Notes under the pieces: model-generated
Told to the model about the DNA's origin: nothing
Databases searched by the model: none
What the model saw: only the letters and a program-made list of their open reading frames with translations
Program-made: the position numbers and the translations under genes
Assembly: GCA_902462015.1 (NCBI GenBank)
Contig: CABPZV010000079.1
Span: forward strand, 1 to 9,767
From: an uncultured Eubacteriales bacterium
GTDB lineage: Bacteria; Bacillota; Clostridia; Oscillospirales; CAG-272
Reading direction: 5' to 3'
DNA length: 9,767 nt
Part shown: positions 1 through 6,459 of the stretch, in pieces
Position numbering within the stretch: position 1 is the stretch's first letter
How the letters are laid out: the number at the start of each line of letters is the position of its first letter

Positions 1-27
1 ACAAAAGTGATGAGCAAAATCAAAGAA

Positions 28-1839
28 TCAGTCGTCATCGAGCTTAAGCACCGCCATGAACGCTTCCGGCGTCACCTGGACAGAGCCAAGCTGCCTCATG
101 CGCTTCTTTCCCTCTTTCTGCTTTTCAAGCAGCTTCTTTTTTCTTGTAATATCGCCGCCGTAGCATTTTGCAAGAACGTCCTTTCGCAGCGCCTTCACAG
201 TTTCACGAGCAATTATCTTTCCGCCGACAGCCGCCTGAATAGGCACCTCAAAAAGCTGTCTCGGAATATTGTCCTTTAGCTTCTCAGCAATTTTTCTCGC
301 GCGAGTATACGCCTTTTCCTCATGCACAATAAAGGAAAGCGCATCCACAATCTCTCCGTTAAGCAGTATGTCAAGCTTTACAAGCTTGCTCGGCTTATAA
401 CCGTCGAATTCATAATCCAGCGACGCATACCCCTTGCTTCTGCTTTTAAGAGCATCAAAAAAGTCATATACGATTTCATTGAGAGGAAGCTCATAATAAA
501 GTTCCGCCCTTTTTCCGTCGACATACTTCATATCCCTGTATATGCCCCGTCTGTCCTGACAAAGCTCCATAATTCCACCGACATAATCTGTCGGTGTGAT
601 TATACTCGCCTTAACAACAGGCTCGCATGCCTGCTCAATTTCATCAGCAGACGGATAATTCGTCGGATTATCTATATAAACAACCTCACCGCCGCGCTTT
701 GTAATCTTATAAATTACGCTCGGCGCTGTCGTAATCAAATCGAGGTTAAATTCCCTTTCCAACCGCTGCTGTATAATCTCCATATGCAAAAGTCCGAGAA
801 ATCCGCAGCGAAAGCCGAATCCGAGCGCAGCCGACGTTTCAGGCTCATAAGACAGCGCGGCATCGTTGAGCTGAAGTTTTTCAATTGCGTCTCTCAAATC
901 TCCGTAGCGCGCTCCGTCCGCCGGATATATACCCGAAAAGACCATCGGAAGCGCCTTTTTGAATCCCGGCAGAGGTTCTTTCACCCCCCCTTCCGCAAGA
1001 GTTATCGTATCTCCCACCCGCGTTTCAGACACGGTTTTAATAGAGGCGGTAATATATCCGACATCGCCCGCTTCAAGGCAGTCTTTTTCAACAAGGCCAA
1101 ACGGGGACATCATTCCGACAGTAACAACTTCAGCCTCCGCATTTGTACTGAAAAGCCGAATAATATCTCCGGAATGTACCCTTCCGTCAAAAATACGGAC
1201 ATACACGACAACTCCGAGATAAGAATCATAATAGGAGTCAAAAATCAAGGCCTTCAGCGGCAAATCCGGATCGCCTGACGGAGCAGGTATATCACTGACA
1301 ATCTTTTCGAGTACCTGATTTATGTTCAATCCACTTTTTGCCGACACTGCGGGGCAGTCTTCCGCAGGAATACCGATGACATCCTCAATTTCAGAGCGAA
1401 CGCCTTCGATATCTGCAGAAGGGAGGTCAATTTTATTGATTACCGGAACAATTTCAAGGTTGCTGTCAACAGCAAGATAAGCGTTGGCAAGGGTCTGAGC
1501 TTCGATTCCCTGCGTTGCATCGACAACAAGAAGCGCGCCTTCACAGGCATTCAGCGAACGGGAAACTTCATAGCCGAAATCGACATGTCCAGGCGTGTCG
1601 ATAAGGTTAAGATAATACTCCTCACCATCAGGAGCTTTATAGGTAAGATTAACCGCCCTCGCCTTAATCGTAATTCCGCGTTCCCTTTCAAGATCCATGT
1701 TGTCAAGAAGCTGAGCCTCCATTTCACGGGATTCAACAGCTCCGGTCGCTTCGAGCAAGCGGTCTGCAAGAGTAGATTTTCCATGATCTATATGAGCAAT
1801 TATTGAAAAATTGCGGATATGTCTGCGGTAACTGTCCAT
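28..1839 (-). CDS. lepA: Elongation factor 4 (LepA), ribosome-associated GTPase
   Basis: LepA is a cytoplasmic translational GTPase that binds the ribosome and is linked to back-translocation and to initiation or assembly quality. With the start used here the protein has 603 residues, close to the usual ~600. GTPase motifs are in order: P-loop AHIDHGKST (~15-23), RGITI (~54-58), DTPGH (~81-85) and NKID (~135-138). EF-G-like domains follow, including the signature around GFGFRCGFLGLLHMEI, and then the LepA-specific C-terminal domain with AKCYGGDITRKKKLLEKQKEGK. I chose the ATG at 1839 (MDSYRRHIRNFSII) because family members begin only a few residues before IRNFSIIAHIDHGKST. Its AAAGGA site is rather distant, about 13 nt. 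An in-frame ATG at 1887 would add 16 residues, but its GGAGG lies about 20 nt away. The gene has a long structured leader (separate entry). In related genomes hemW and hrcA often follow lepA; here the window ends 27 bases past the stop. Confidence 0.97.
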   Translation of the reverse strand: MDSYRRHIRNFSIIAHIDHGKSTLADRLLEATGAVESREMEAQLLDNMDLERERGITIKARAVNLTYKAPDGEEYYLNLIDTPGHVDFGYEVSRSLNACEGALLVVDATQGIEAQTLANAYLAVDSNLEIVPVINKIDLPSADIEGVRSEIEDVIGIPAEDCPAVSAKSGLNINQVLEKIVSDIPAPSGDPDLPLKALIFDSYYDSYLGVVVYVRIFDGRVHSGDIIRLFSTNAEAEVVTVGMMSPFGLVEKDCLEAGDVGYITASIKTVSETRVGDTITLAEGGVKEPLPGFKKALPMVFSGIYPADGARYGDLRDAIEKLQLNDAALSYEPETSAALGFGFRCGFLGLLHMEIIQQRLEREFNLDLITTAPSVIYKITKRGGEVVYIDNPTNYPSADEIEQACEPVVKASIITPTDYVGGIMELCQDRRGIYRDMKYVDGKRAELYYELPLNEIVYDFFDALKSRSKGYASLDYEFDGYKPSKLVKLDILLNGEIVDALSFIVHEEKAYTRARKIAEKLKDNIPRQLFEVPIQAAVGGKIIARETVKALRKDVLAKCYGGDITRKKKLLEKQKEGKKRMRQLGSVQVTPEAFMAVLKLDDD

Positions 1840-1934
1840 CAAACTAACCAGGTCCTTTGCCCGGCATTCCCCCTTACGGACGGTCATGTTTTGCCCGGCA
1901 ATGACTTTCCTCCCTTAAATTCAGATATAACTAA

Positions 1935-2112
1935 ATGAAGATGTCACCTGCCTATATAGGTGACGGGTTCCACTTCACTTTTCGGTTGTAGTACAAATCC
2001 GACACTGAGACGCCCACGGCGGGCTTTCAGACCATATTAAACAGACTTCTAATGGTCTGCACAATATCAAGTAGCACTTCACCGGATGATTGCACTTAAA
2101 CCTAACATTCAT
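1935..2112 (-). ncRNA. Structured lepA leader or independent small RNA, family unknown
   Basis: On the strand that encodes lepA, the transcript from the promoter at 2149-2177 would carry several perfect hairpins before the start codon. These are an 8-bp stem CAGACCAT/ATGGTCTG (2028-2035 with 2052-2059), a GCCC/GGGC stem (2012-2015 with 2021-2024), and a 7-bp stem GTCACCT/AGGTGAC (1943-1949 with 1958-1964). The ends can close loosely through ATGAATGT (2105-2112) and ACATCTTCAT (1935-1944). Just before the last hairpin is GTGGAACCC (1965-1973), which resembles part of the T-box consensus, but the full T-box sequence and a poly-U terminator are absent. The GC content is higher than in the flanks. 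I could not assign it to a known riboswitch or to 6S, SRP, tmRNA or RNase P. It may be a lepA 5' leader or a separate small RNA. Confidence 0.4.
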
Positions 2113-2148
2113 CCATGCTGAAGAAAACGCCTTAATAATTAATGTATG

Positions 2149-2177
2149 ATTATATAACGTTATTCAAAAAAAATCAA
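2149..2177 (-). promoter_or_regulatory. Sigma-A-type promoter for the lepA leader
   Basis: Read on the minus strand this gives TTGATT, a 17-bp spacer and a perfect TATAAT (-35 at 2172-2177, -10 at 2149-2154). Transcription would start near 2142, giving a leader of about 300 nt before the lepA start. The spacer contains a T6 run. The match is strong for an AT-rich genome but untested. Confidence 0.55.
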
Positions 2178-2214
2178 CATATAATTTGTAAAATATACGG
2201 CCAGTCTGAAAAAA

Positions 2215-2282
2215 CTTTCAATATGGATTGAAAGCCTAAAATTCATTGTTTCGGCACAGGCTGTATCGCCGGCTTGCTTTTT
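2215..2282 (+). other. Two small hairpins in the lepA-divIB spacer
   Basis: This spacer holds a perfect 8-bp hairpin CTTTCAAT-ATGG-ATTGAAAG (2215-2234). A weaker stem follows, CAGGC/GCTTG (2257-2261 with 2272-2276, one G-U pair), and then CTTTTTATT. The second could be a weak plus-strand terminator that insulates the divIB promoter, or the end of a very short RNA. I found no convincing promoter just upstream and no coding potential here. Confidence 0.25.
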
Positions 2283-2316
2283 ATTATTAAATAAAGTAAA
2301 ATCCCGTCATAAGGCA

Positions 2317-2345
2317 TTGCATTAAAAGAAAATTTATGTTATACT
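2317..2345 (+). promoter_or_regulatory. Extended -10 promoter of the divIB-like gene
   Basis: TTGCAT (2317-2322), a 17-bp spacer and TATACT (2340-2345), with an upstream TG at 2337-2338 that makes an extended -10. Transcription would start near 2352, leaving a leader of about 45 nt before the ATG at 2396. The same design, TTGCAT-17-TGnTATAAT, is found on the minus strand at 6354-6382. Confidence 0.65.
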
Positions 2346-2395
2346 TTAGTATATCATCGTATCATGAAGCAAATCCGCTGCAGAGGAGTTATCAA

Positions 2396-3271
2396 ATGTC
2401 AGGAAATAATCCATCAGGCGACAACAAAACAGGTCAGTCACCCATATCCGTCAGAGCGGAAAAAAGGGCTGAGCTTGAAATGCTGTCTCAGAGCACATTT
2501 GAAAAGGTACAGAAAAAATCCATGCTGCGTCTCCGGCATAAAACAGCATTCTACATTGCCCTTCTGAGCGTATTCTGTATTTTCGTCGGGGCGGTTGTCT
2601 TCACAGTATTTTTCAGGATAAAACATGTTTCTGTTTCGGGACTTACAGTATACGACGATTGGAGAATCATTGAGACGTCAGGCATAACCGTCGGACAAAA
2701 TTCTTATTCATTCAGTAAAGAAGATGTTGAAAAAGCTATAACAAAAGAATTTCCATATATTAAATCGGTAAAGATAAGGCACACCTCGCCTTCTTCAGTT
2801 GACCTTAATATTACAGAAGATAATGCGGAGTATTATTTTAAGCTTGACGGCGAATACTTCATACTTTCAGGCACTCTTAAAGTTCTTGAAATTATAAAAG
2901 ATTCCGATTTGATGTCGGTCCGTCATCCAAGTCTTACACAGATATACATATCCGGAGTTTCAACCGCAATAGTTGGAAAAACGCTTGAGTTTTCGAGTGA
3001 ACGTTATTACAGCTATGTTGTTGATACCCTTGAAACCTTTTCTCAATGCTCCATGGCACCGTATATAAATATTATTAACTGCAGAAACAAATTCAGTGTT
3101 TATTTTATTTTCGACAACCGGTATAAAATAGAGATAGGCGACACAGAGGACCTGACCATGAAGCTCACTTTTGCATCAGCAATCATTGAAAATCTCAGTA
3201 AAAGCGAAAGAGGTATAATAAATGTTGAAAATCAGACCGCATTCTTTATTAGCCAGCCGATAATAGATTAG
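2396..3271 (+). CDS. divIB: DivIB/FtsQ-type cell division protein
   Basis: Bitopic membrane protein of the divisome. DivIB/FtsQ joins FtsL and DivIC (FtsB) and helps activate septal wall synthesis. The 291 residues show a hydrophilic cytoplasmic N-terminus (1-50), one transmembrane helix around 51-73 (FYIALLSVFCIFVGAVVFTV), then an external POTRA-like domain (~74-144) with the FRIKHVSVSGL opening and the FPYIKSVKIRHTSPSSVDLNI strand pattern, followed by a beta-rich region. Sequence identity in this family is low, so the call rests on architecture and on the ftsZ neighbour. The ATG at 2396 is preferred because GAGGAG (2383-2388) sits 7 nt upstream; an in-frame ATG at 2336 lies inside the promoter. 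No clear terminator follows it, so some read-through into the ftsZ leader is possible. No murein-precursor genes and no ftsA are adjacent. Confidence 0.83.
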   Translation: MSGNNPSGDNKTGQSPISVRAEKRAELEMLSQSTFEKVQKKSMLRLRHKTAFYIALLSVFCIFVGAVVFTVFFRIKHVSVSGLTVYDDWRIIETSGITVGQNSYSFSKEDVEKAITKEFPYIKSVKIRHTSPSSVDLNITEDNAEYYFKLDGEYFILSGTLKVLEIIKDSDLMSVRHPSLTQIYISGVSTAIVGKTLEFSSERYYSYVVDTLETFSQCSMAPYINIINCRNKFSVYFIFDNRYKIEIGDTEDLTMKLTFASAIIENLSKSERGIINVENQTAFFISQPIID

Positions 3272-3548
3272 GATGATAAAATAAAAATCAAGCAGCTCCA
3301 AGTGTGTATAATGTGTTAAAAAAATATAAATTATATTCAAAACCATTGAAAAAAGTGAAGAAAAATTATATTATTATAAGAAGAATAGGTAGATACTAAA
3401 AAGCTGTATACTTTAATGTTGTATTTGTTGCTGTTTGATTTAAGTTCTATAAAAATTTAGAATACAGTATATAGCAAACTCAATATGGTTTTAGAAAAAT
3501 GCAATATTACCGTGCAGATTACTTATATATAAAACCATAATTCAATAA
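3272..3548 (+). other. AT-rich non-coding spacer before the ftsZ leader element
   Basis: There is no credible gene in this stretch. It is strongly AT-rich with several TATAAT-like strings, including TATAAT near 3306 without a good -35. A 9-bp inverted repeat TATGGTTTT/AAAACCATA spans 3484-3492 and 3531-3539, with a 38-nt interior that could be a protein site or a long hairpin. I see no intrinsic terminator for the upstream gene. Confidence 0.5.
3425..3453 (+). promoter_or_regulatory. Candidate ftsZ promoter
   Basis: TTGTTG (3425-3430), a 17-bp spacer and TATAAA (3448-3453). A start near 3460 would place the inverted repeat at 3484-3539 and the folded element at 3549-3670 in a leader of about 280 nt. 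The same pair of hexamers with the same spacing occurs at 9610-9638, also just before a folded element. In DNA this AT-rich, chance matches are common. Confidence 0.3.
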
Positions 3549-3670
3549 GGGGCTCGCCCCGTCAAATGGCGTGGCAGCCATTCCAGTCGGAGATTGTATC
3601 TCACACTGAATAGTGAATGTAAACCGCCGACTGAAAGGCGATCGCCATTAGGGCGGCCGATTTAATGGCG
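3549..3670 (+). ncRNA. GC-rich folded element upstream of ftsZ (leader RNA or repeat)
   Basis: This compact block is dense in inverted repeats. The stems are GGGG-CTCG-CCCC (3549-3560); AATGGC/GCCATT (3565-3570 with 3577-3582); a 7-bp closing stem CAGTCGG/CCGACTG (3584-3590 with 3627-3633) around two smaller hairpins, GAGAT/ATCTC and CACT/AGTG; the palindrome GGCGATCGCC (3637-3646); and CGCCATTA/TAATGGCG (3643-3650 with 3663-3670). The last two overlap, and AATGGCG at 3565-3571 can also pair with CGCCATT, so alternative folds exist. Its composition contrasts sharply with the AT-rich flanks. It ends about 70 nt before the ftsZ start. It may be a regulatory leader of ftsZ or a dispersed palindromic repeat; I cannot assign a family. 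Confidence 0.4.
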
Positions 3671-3741
3671 GGGGACATCTTGCCTAAGTTATAATAAAAA
3701 TCATAAAAAATTAAGGAAACAAAAATCGGGAGGACACAGAC

Positions 3742-4893
3742 ATGCCATTTGAACTTGAGGATAGCTTTGAAAGCGGCGTAGTAATTAAGGTTGTTGGTGT
3801 CGGCGGTGGCGGAAACAATGCGGTAAACCGCATGATAGCTACAAACATCCGCGGAGTCGAATTCATCGTCATAAATACAGACAAACAGGCACTTTTGCAG
3901 TCAAGCGCAGAAATCAAGATACCAATCGGTGAAAAAATTACAAAAGGCCATGGAGCAGGAGCAGACCCCTCCGTCGGACAGCGGGCAGCGGAGGAGAATG
4001 TCGAGGAAATCACAAACGCTATAAAGGGCGCGGATATGGTATTTATAACCGCCGGAATGGGTGGCGGAACCGGTACTGGAGCGGCTCCGGTAGTTGCAAA
4101 GATTGCAAAGGAGCTCGGAATACTTACCATCGGTATAGTTACAAAGCCGTTCTCCTTTGAAGGCAAGCGCCGGATGGAAGCCGCTGAGCGCGGAATAGCT
4201 GAGATGCGTCAGAATGTCGATTCGCTCGTAATTATTCCAAACGAAAGACTTAAGCAGATTTCCGAGACAAGAATCACTCTTGCAAACGCTTTTGCAGAAG
4301 CTGATGATGTACTCCGCCGCGGAGCTCAGGCAATTTCTGATCTTATAAATAATCCTGGATTTGTAAACCTTGATTTTGCAGACGTTACCGCTGTTATGCA
4401 GAATGCAGGCTGTGCGCACATGGGCGTAGGTTTTGCGACAGGCAAGGATAAAGCGACAGAGGCTGCAAAAATGGCGATATCAAGTCCGCTGCTTGAAACG
4501 TCAATTAAAGGCGCAAGAGGTATACTTATCAACGTAACAGCATCTCCGGATATCGGTCTTGACGAATGTGAAATTGCATCTTCTATGGTAGAGGAAGAAG
4601 CTGCGGCTGATGCAATGGTTATCTGGGGTACTACATTTGACACATCGCTGGAGGATTCCATGAGCCTTACTGTAATTGCGACAGGCTTTGATTCTCCTGA
4701 TGGAACACCGTCTCAGCCGGTTAGTAAAACCTCCACAGTAATAAACAAAGGCACATCCGACACGTCAAATGATAAAGGCGACGGAAATAATGGCAGCGAA
4801 AATGAAAACGACGAAAGTAAAGACGACGGATTTTCAGAAGAAGAATTTGATGACATTATAAATATTCTGAAAAAATCACGTCCACAGCATTAA
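3742..4893 (+). CDS. ftsZ: Cell division protein FtsZ
   Basis: Tubulin-like GTPase that polymerises into the Z-ring, the scaffold of vegetative and sporulation septa. The 383 residues begin with a typical clostridial N-terminus, then the nucleotide-binding glycine loop VGVGGGGNNAVNRM (~18-31), the tubulin signature GGGTGTG (107-113), and the T7 synergy loop NLDFAD with catalytic aspartates D211 and D214. The globular part ends near residue 320. A linker rich in Ser, Asn, Asp and Gly then leads to an acidic tail and a basic end. The conserved C-terminal peptide is unusual: EEFDDIINILKKSR replaces the common D-I/V-P-x-F-L/I-R form, with no proline and no aromatic at the core. The ATG at 3742 has GGGAGG (3728-3733) 8 nt upstream. 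No ftsA is adjacent, so membrane anchoring may rely on other partners such as SepF, which is not in this window. Confidence 0.99.
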   Translation: MPFELEDSFESGVVIKVVGVGGGGNNAVNRMIATNIRGVEFIVINTDKQALLQSSAEIKIPIGEKITKGHGAGADPSVGQRAAEENVEEITNAIKGADMVFITAGMGGGTGTGAAPVVAKIAKELGILTIGIVTKPFSFEGKRRMEAAERGIAEMRQNVDSLVIIPNERLKQISETRITLANAFAEADDVLRRGAQAISDLINNPGFVNLDFADVTAVMQNAGCAHMGVGFATGKDKATEAAKMAISSPLLETSIKGARGILINVTASPDIGLDECEIASSMVEEEAAADAMVIWGTTFDTSLEDSMSLTVIATGFDSPDGTPSQPVSKTSTVINKGTSDTSNDKGDGNNGSENENDESKDDGFSEEEFDDIINILKKSRPQH

Positions 4894-4920
4894 GTACAAT
4901 TATTAGAAATTAAAGTGTTA

Positions 4921-4967
4921 AAAAACAGAGACACATTTGCCAGATGGCATATTGTGTCTCTGTTTTT
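4921..4967. terminator. Bidirectional terminator between ftsZ and the lipoprotein gene
   Basis: A 15-bp perfect stem (4921-4935 with 4953-4967) carries A5 on the left and T5 on the right. Inside it, TGCC-AGAT-GGCA (4938-4949) extends the hairpin. With A and T tracts on both sides, it can terminate ftsZ on the plus strand and the convergent lipoprotein gene on the minus strand. Confidence 0.9.
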
Positions 4968-4981
4968 ACAAAAATTTCGCG

Positions 4982-5620
4982 TTATTCTTCATTGCTGTAG
5001 CTTATAATATCAAGAATAAGTTCTTCACCTGATGCAAATTCCGCTTCCATTCTGCGCGGAATACCGTCATCCGAAGAAATATATACCGTAAGAGTTCCGA
5101 CTGCTTTATTGTCCCGGCCATCGGAAGAAGACGTCTCGGCACCCCCGATATTACTTCGGTCATAGAGTGTAAAAACCGCTTTGTTTAACGAAGAACCGTT
5201 TTGCTTTATCACATCAATATCATTTAAATCTTCCGGATCCAAGGCAAACGCCGAAAACAAATGGATAATATCCTCCTCGGTACGATCTCCGCATGGAACA
5301 GTTATCTTTTCATATGAAAAGCTTGCCTCAAGGCCGGAAAGCGCAACACTGTATCCGCACATAGAATCCGGAGAAGTAAAGGTAATACTTCCTTCATAAG
5401 GTCCGGTGGCAGTAATTACTACATTAACCGGAGAATCAGAATTGAATCTCCCCTCGCATTTCAGTCCGCAGTTTAATGTAAAGGGATACTTCTGCCAGCT
5501 AATATCGACACTTTCTGTATGACTGCAGCCTGAGATCAGCACTGAAGCAATCACCAAAAAGAAAAACGCCGAATATATAAAATACGTTTTAAAGCAAGCT
5601 TTCAATTTCTCTGTCCGCAT
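4982..5620 (-). CDS. Small predicted lipoprotein, function unknown
   Basis: Predicted secreted protein anchored to the outer face of the membrane. The 212 residues start with a basic stretch (MRTEKLK), a hydrophobic signal (FIYSAFFFLVIASVLI) and a lipobox ISGC whose cysteine, about residue 32, would be lipidated. The rest is mostly beta-type sequence with several further cysteines (NCGLKC, MCGY, PCGD) and an acidic, Ser-rich stretch near residue 170. The final segment, GTLTVYISSDDGIPRRMEAEF, resembles the outer-membrane-lipoprotein-like folds seen in many Bacillota lipoproteins, but I do not recognise the family. The ATG at 5620 is preferred because GGGGGTGA lies 9 nt upstream; a GTG at 5632 would add four residues and is itself inside that site. 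That ribosome binding site lies within the terminator of the preceding gene (see findings). The gene ends at the terminator shared with ftsZ. Confidence 0.75.
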   Translation of the reverse strand: MRTEKLKACFKTYFIYSAFFFLVIASVLISGCSHTESVDISWQKYPFTLNCGLKCEGRFNSDSPVNVVITATGPYEGSITFTSPDSMCGYSVALSGLEASFSYEKITVPCGDRTEEDIIHLFSAFALDPEDLNDIDVIKQNGSSLNKAVFTLYDRSNIGGAETSSSDGRDNKAVGTLTVYISSDDGIPRRMEAEFASGEELILDIISYSNEE

Positions 5621-5622
5621 AT

Positions 5623-5659
5623 AAAAAATCACCCCCGTATTTTATATGCCGGGAGTGAT
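5623..5659 (-). terminator. Terminator of the PH-like membrane gene, overlapping the next gene's RBS
   Basis: On the minus strand a 10-bp stem with one mismatch (5650-5659 with 5628-5637) is followed by T6 (5623-5628), a typical intrinsic terminator just after the stop of the upstream gene. Its 3' arm contains GGGGGTGA, the probable ribosome binding site of the lipoprotein gene, whose ATG (5618-5620) begins two bases after the T tract. The loop reads GCATATAAAATA and contains a TATAAA that could serve as a -10. Confidence 0.6.
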
Positions 5660-5674
5660 CAAATAATACATAAT

Positions 5675-6277
5675 TTAAACATTGAGAGCAGATATCTTCT
5701 GTACTTCAGTAACAACCGTATTGCGGTTATGGAACTTCATAATCTTAATTGTGCTGTTTGTGGCCTGAAAGATACATACACTCTTTTCGCCCTTTTCGTT
5801 ATTCCAAATAAAATAGTAATTGTCCGGATGAGCAAGAAACGCACAGGTTTCATAACGGTTTACAATATCGGCAGCGTCAACGGCATCCTTGTATTCGCCG
5901 TTATATGGAGCTATAGCAGTCATATCCGAAATACTCACAGGAGCAAACTCCTCTTTGACCTTCTTAGTTCCCTTTCCAGACATAATCCTTGACATTGTAA
6001 ATTTTCCGGCTTTCACAGTATATGTATATGAAATATTAACATATCTCCATGTATACGGAATCACGAATTTTGTAAATGCCCAGCAGTAAAAAAGAGGAAT
6101 GAAAATAATAAGAGCAAAAGCACCCCACCCAATAGCAAACATTAAAACTATAAATGCAAGCGGAATGAAGATATATCCCAGCTTCATGAGAGTTCTGTGA
6201 AGTTTATATTTTCCCTCAACTCTCTTATCAACTGACAACTCATCAAAGTTTGCCATCTCATTAGTTGTTAAAGCCAT
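5675..6277 (-). CDS. Small membrane protein with a PH-like C-terminal domain
   Basis: A 200-residue protein of unknown role. After a hydrophilic N-terminus (1-30) it has two adjacent hydrophobic segments: LGYIFIPLAFIVLMFAI (~33-49) and FALIIFIPLFYCWAF (~54-68). These probably form a hairpin that leaves both ends in the cytoplasm. The remaining ~120 residues are beta-rich with a closing helix and include YVNISYTYTVKAGKFTMSR and NYYFIWNNEKGEKSVCIFQ. This layout is like bacterial PH-type domains attached to membrane hairpins. The family assignment is by pattern only. The ATG at 6277 has GGAGG (6286-6290) 8 nt upstream; the upstream in-frame extension would run through the promoter at 6354-6382 and is not expected. 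It is transcribed with, or just ahead of, the lipoprotein gene. No functional partner can be deduced. Confidence 0.75.
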   Translation of the reverse strand: MALTTNEMANFDELSVDKRVEGKYKLHRTLMKLGYIFIPLAFIVLMFAIGWGAFALIIFIPLFYCWAFTKFVIPYTWRYVNISYTYTVKAGKFTMSRIMSGKGTKKVKEEFAPVSISDMTAIAPYNGEYKDAVDAADIVNRYETCAFLAHPDNYYFIWNNEKGEKSVCIFQATNSTIKIMKFHNRNTVVTEVQKISALNV

Positions 6278-6353
6278 CTTTATGACCTCCGGAATATTAA
6301 GAATAAAGAATAACCGCAATCTGCAGTCTATAATCACAATCGATTCTTGATAT

Positions 6354-6382
6354 ATTATAGCATATATTCTTTTTAAATGCAA
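6354..6382 (-). promoter_or_regulatory. Sigma-A promoter of the PH-like membrane gene
   Basis: On the minus strand: TTGCAT (6377-6382), 17-bp spacer, TATAAT (6354-6359), preceded by TGC to make an extended -10. The start would be near 6347, with a leader of about 70 nt. It lies in a divergent 180-bp AT-rich spacer; I see no equally good promoter for the plus-strand hydrolase there. Confidence 0.7.
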
Positions 6383-6459
6383 TACAAATTAAAATTAAAA
6401 GCAGAATTTAAAAAATATTAACAACAATCAATAAAATATATTATATCTGAAAGGAATTT

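Noticed and set aside
322..1278. Long plus-strand reading frame of about 318 codons opposite lepA
   Set aside because: It lies wholly antisense to the conserved lepA gene, gives a basic, low-meaning protein, and has no ribosome binding site or family pattern.
1965..1973. T-box riboswitch for the lepA leader
   Set aside because: Only a partial GTGGAACC match is present. The AGGGUGGNACCGCG core, a recognisable stem I and specifier, and a poly-U terminator are missing.
2336..2395. N-terminal extension of the divIB-like protein from the ATG at 2336
   Set aside because: The extension overlaps the -10 element and would lie upstream of the expected transcription start. The ATG at 2396 has a well-placed GAGGAG.
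3549..3670. CRISPR array or insertion-sequence end
   Set aside because: The repeats are inverted rather than regularly spaced direct repeats, and there is no transposase or cas gene nearby.
3711..4419. Minus-strand reading frames opposite ftsZ
   Set aside because: They are shadows of the highly conserved ftsZ codons, with compositionally biased translations and no start signals.
6278..6382. Upstream extension of the PH-like membrane protein
   Set aside because: It would run through a near-perfect promoter, and the ATG at 6277 has a well-spaced GGAGG.
6418..6447. Promoter TTAACA-18-TATATC for the hydrolase
   Set aside because: Transcription would begin at the ribosome binding site, leaving no usable leader; the region is simply AT-rich.
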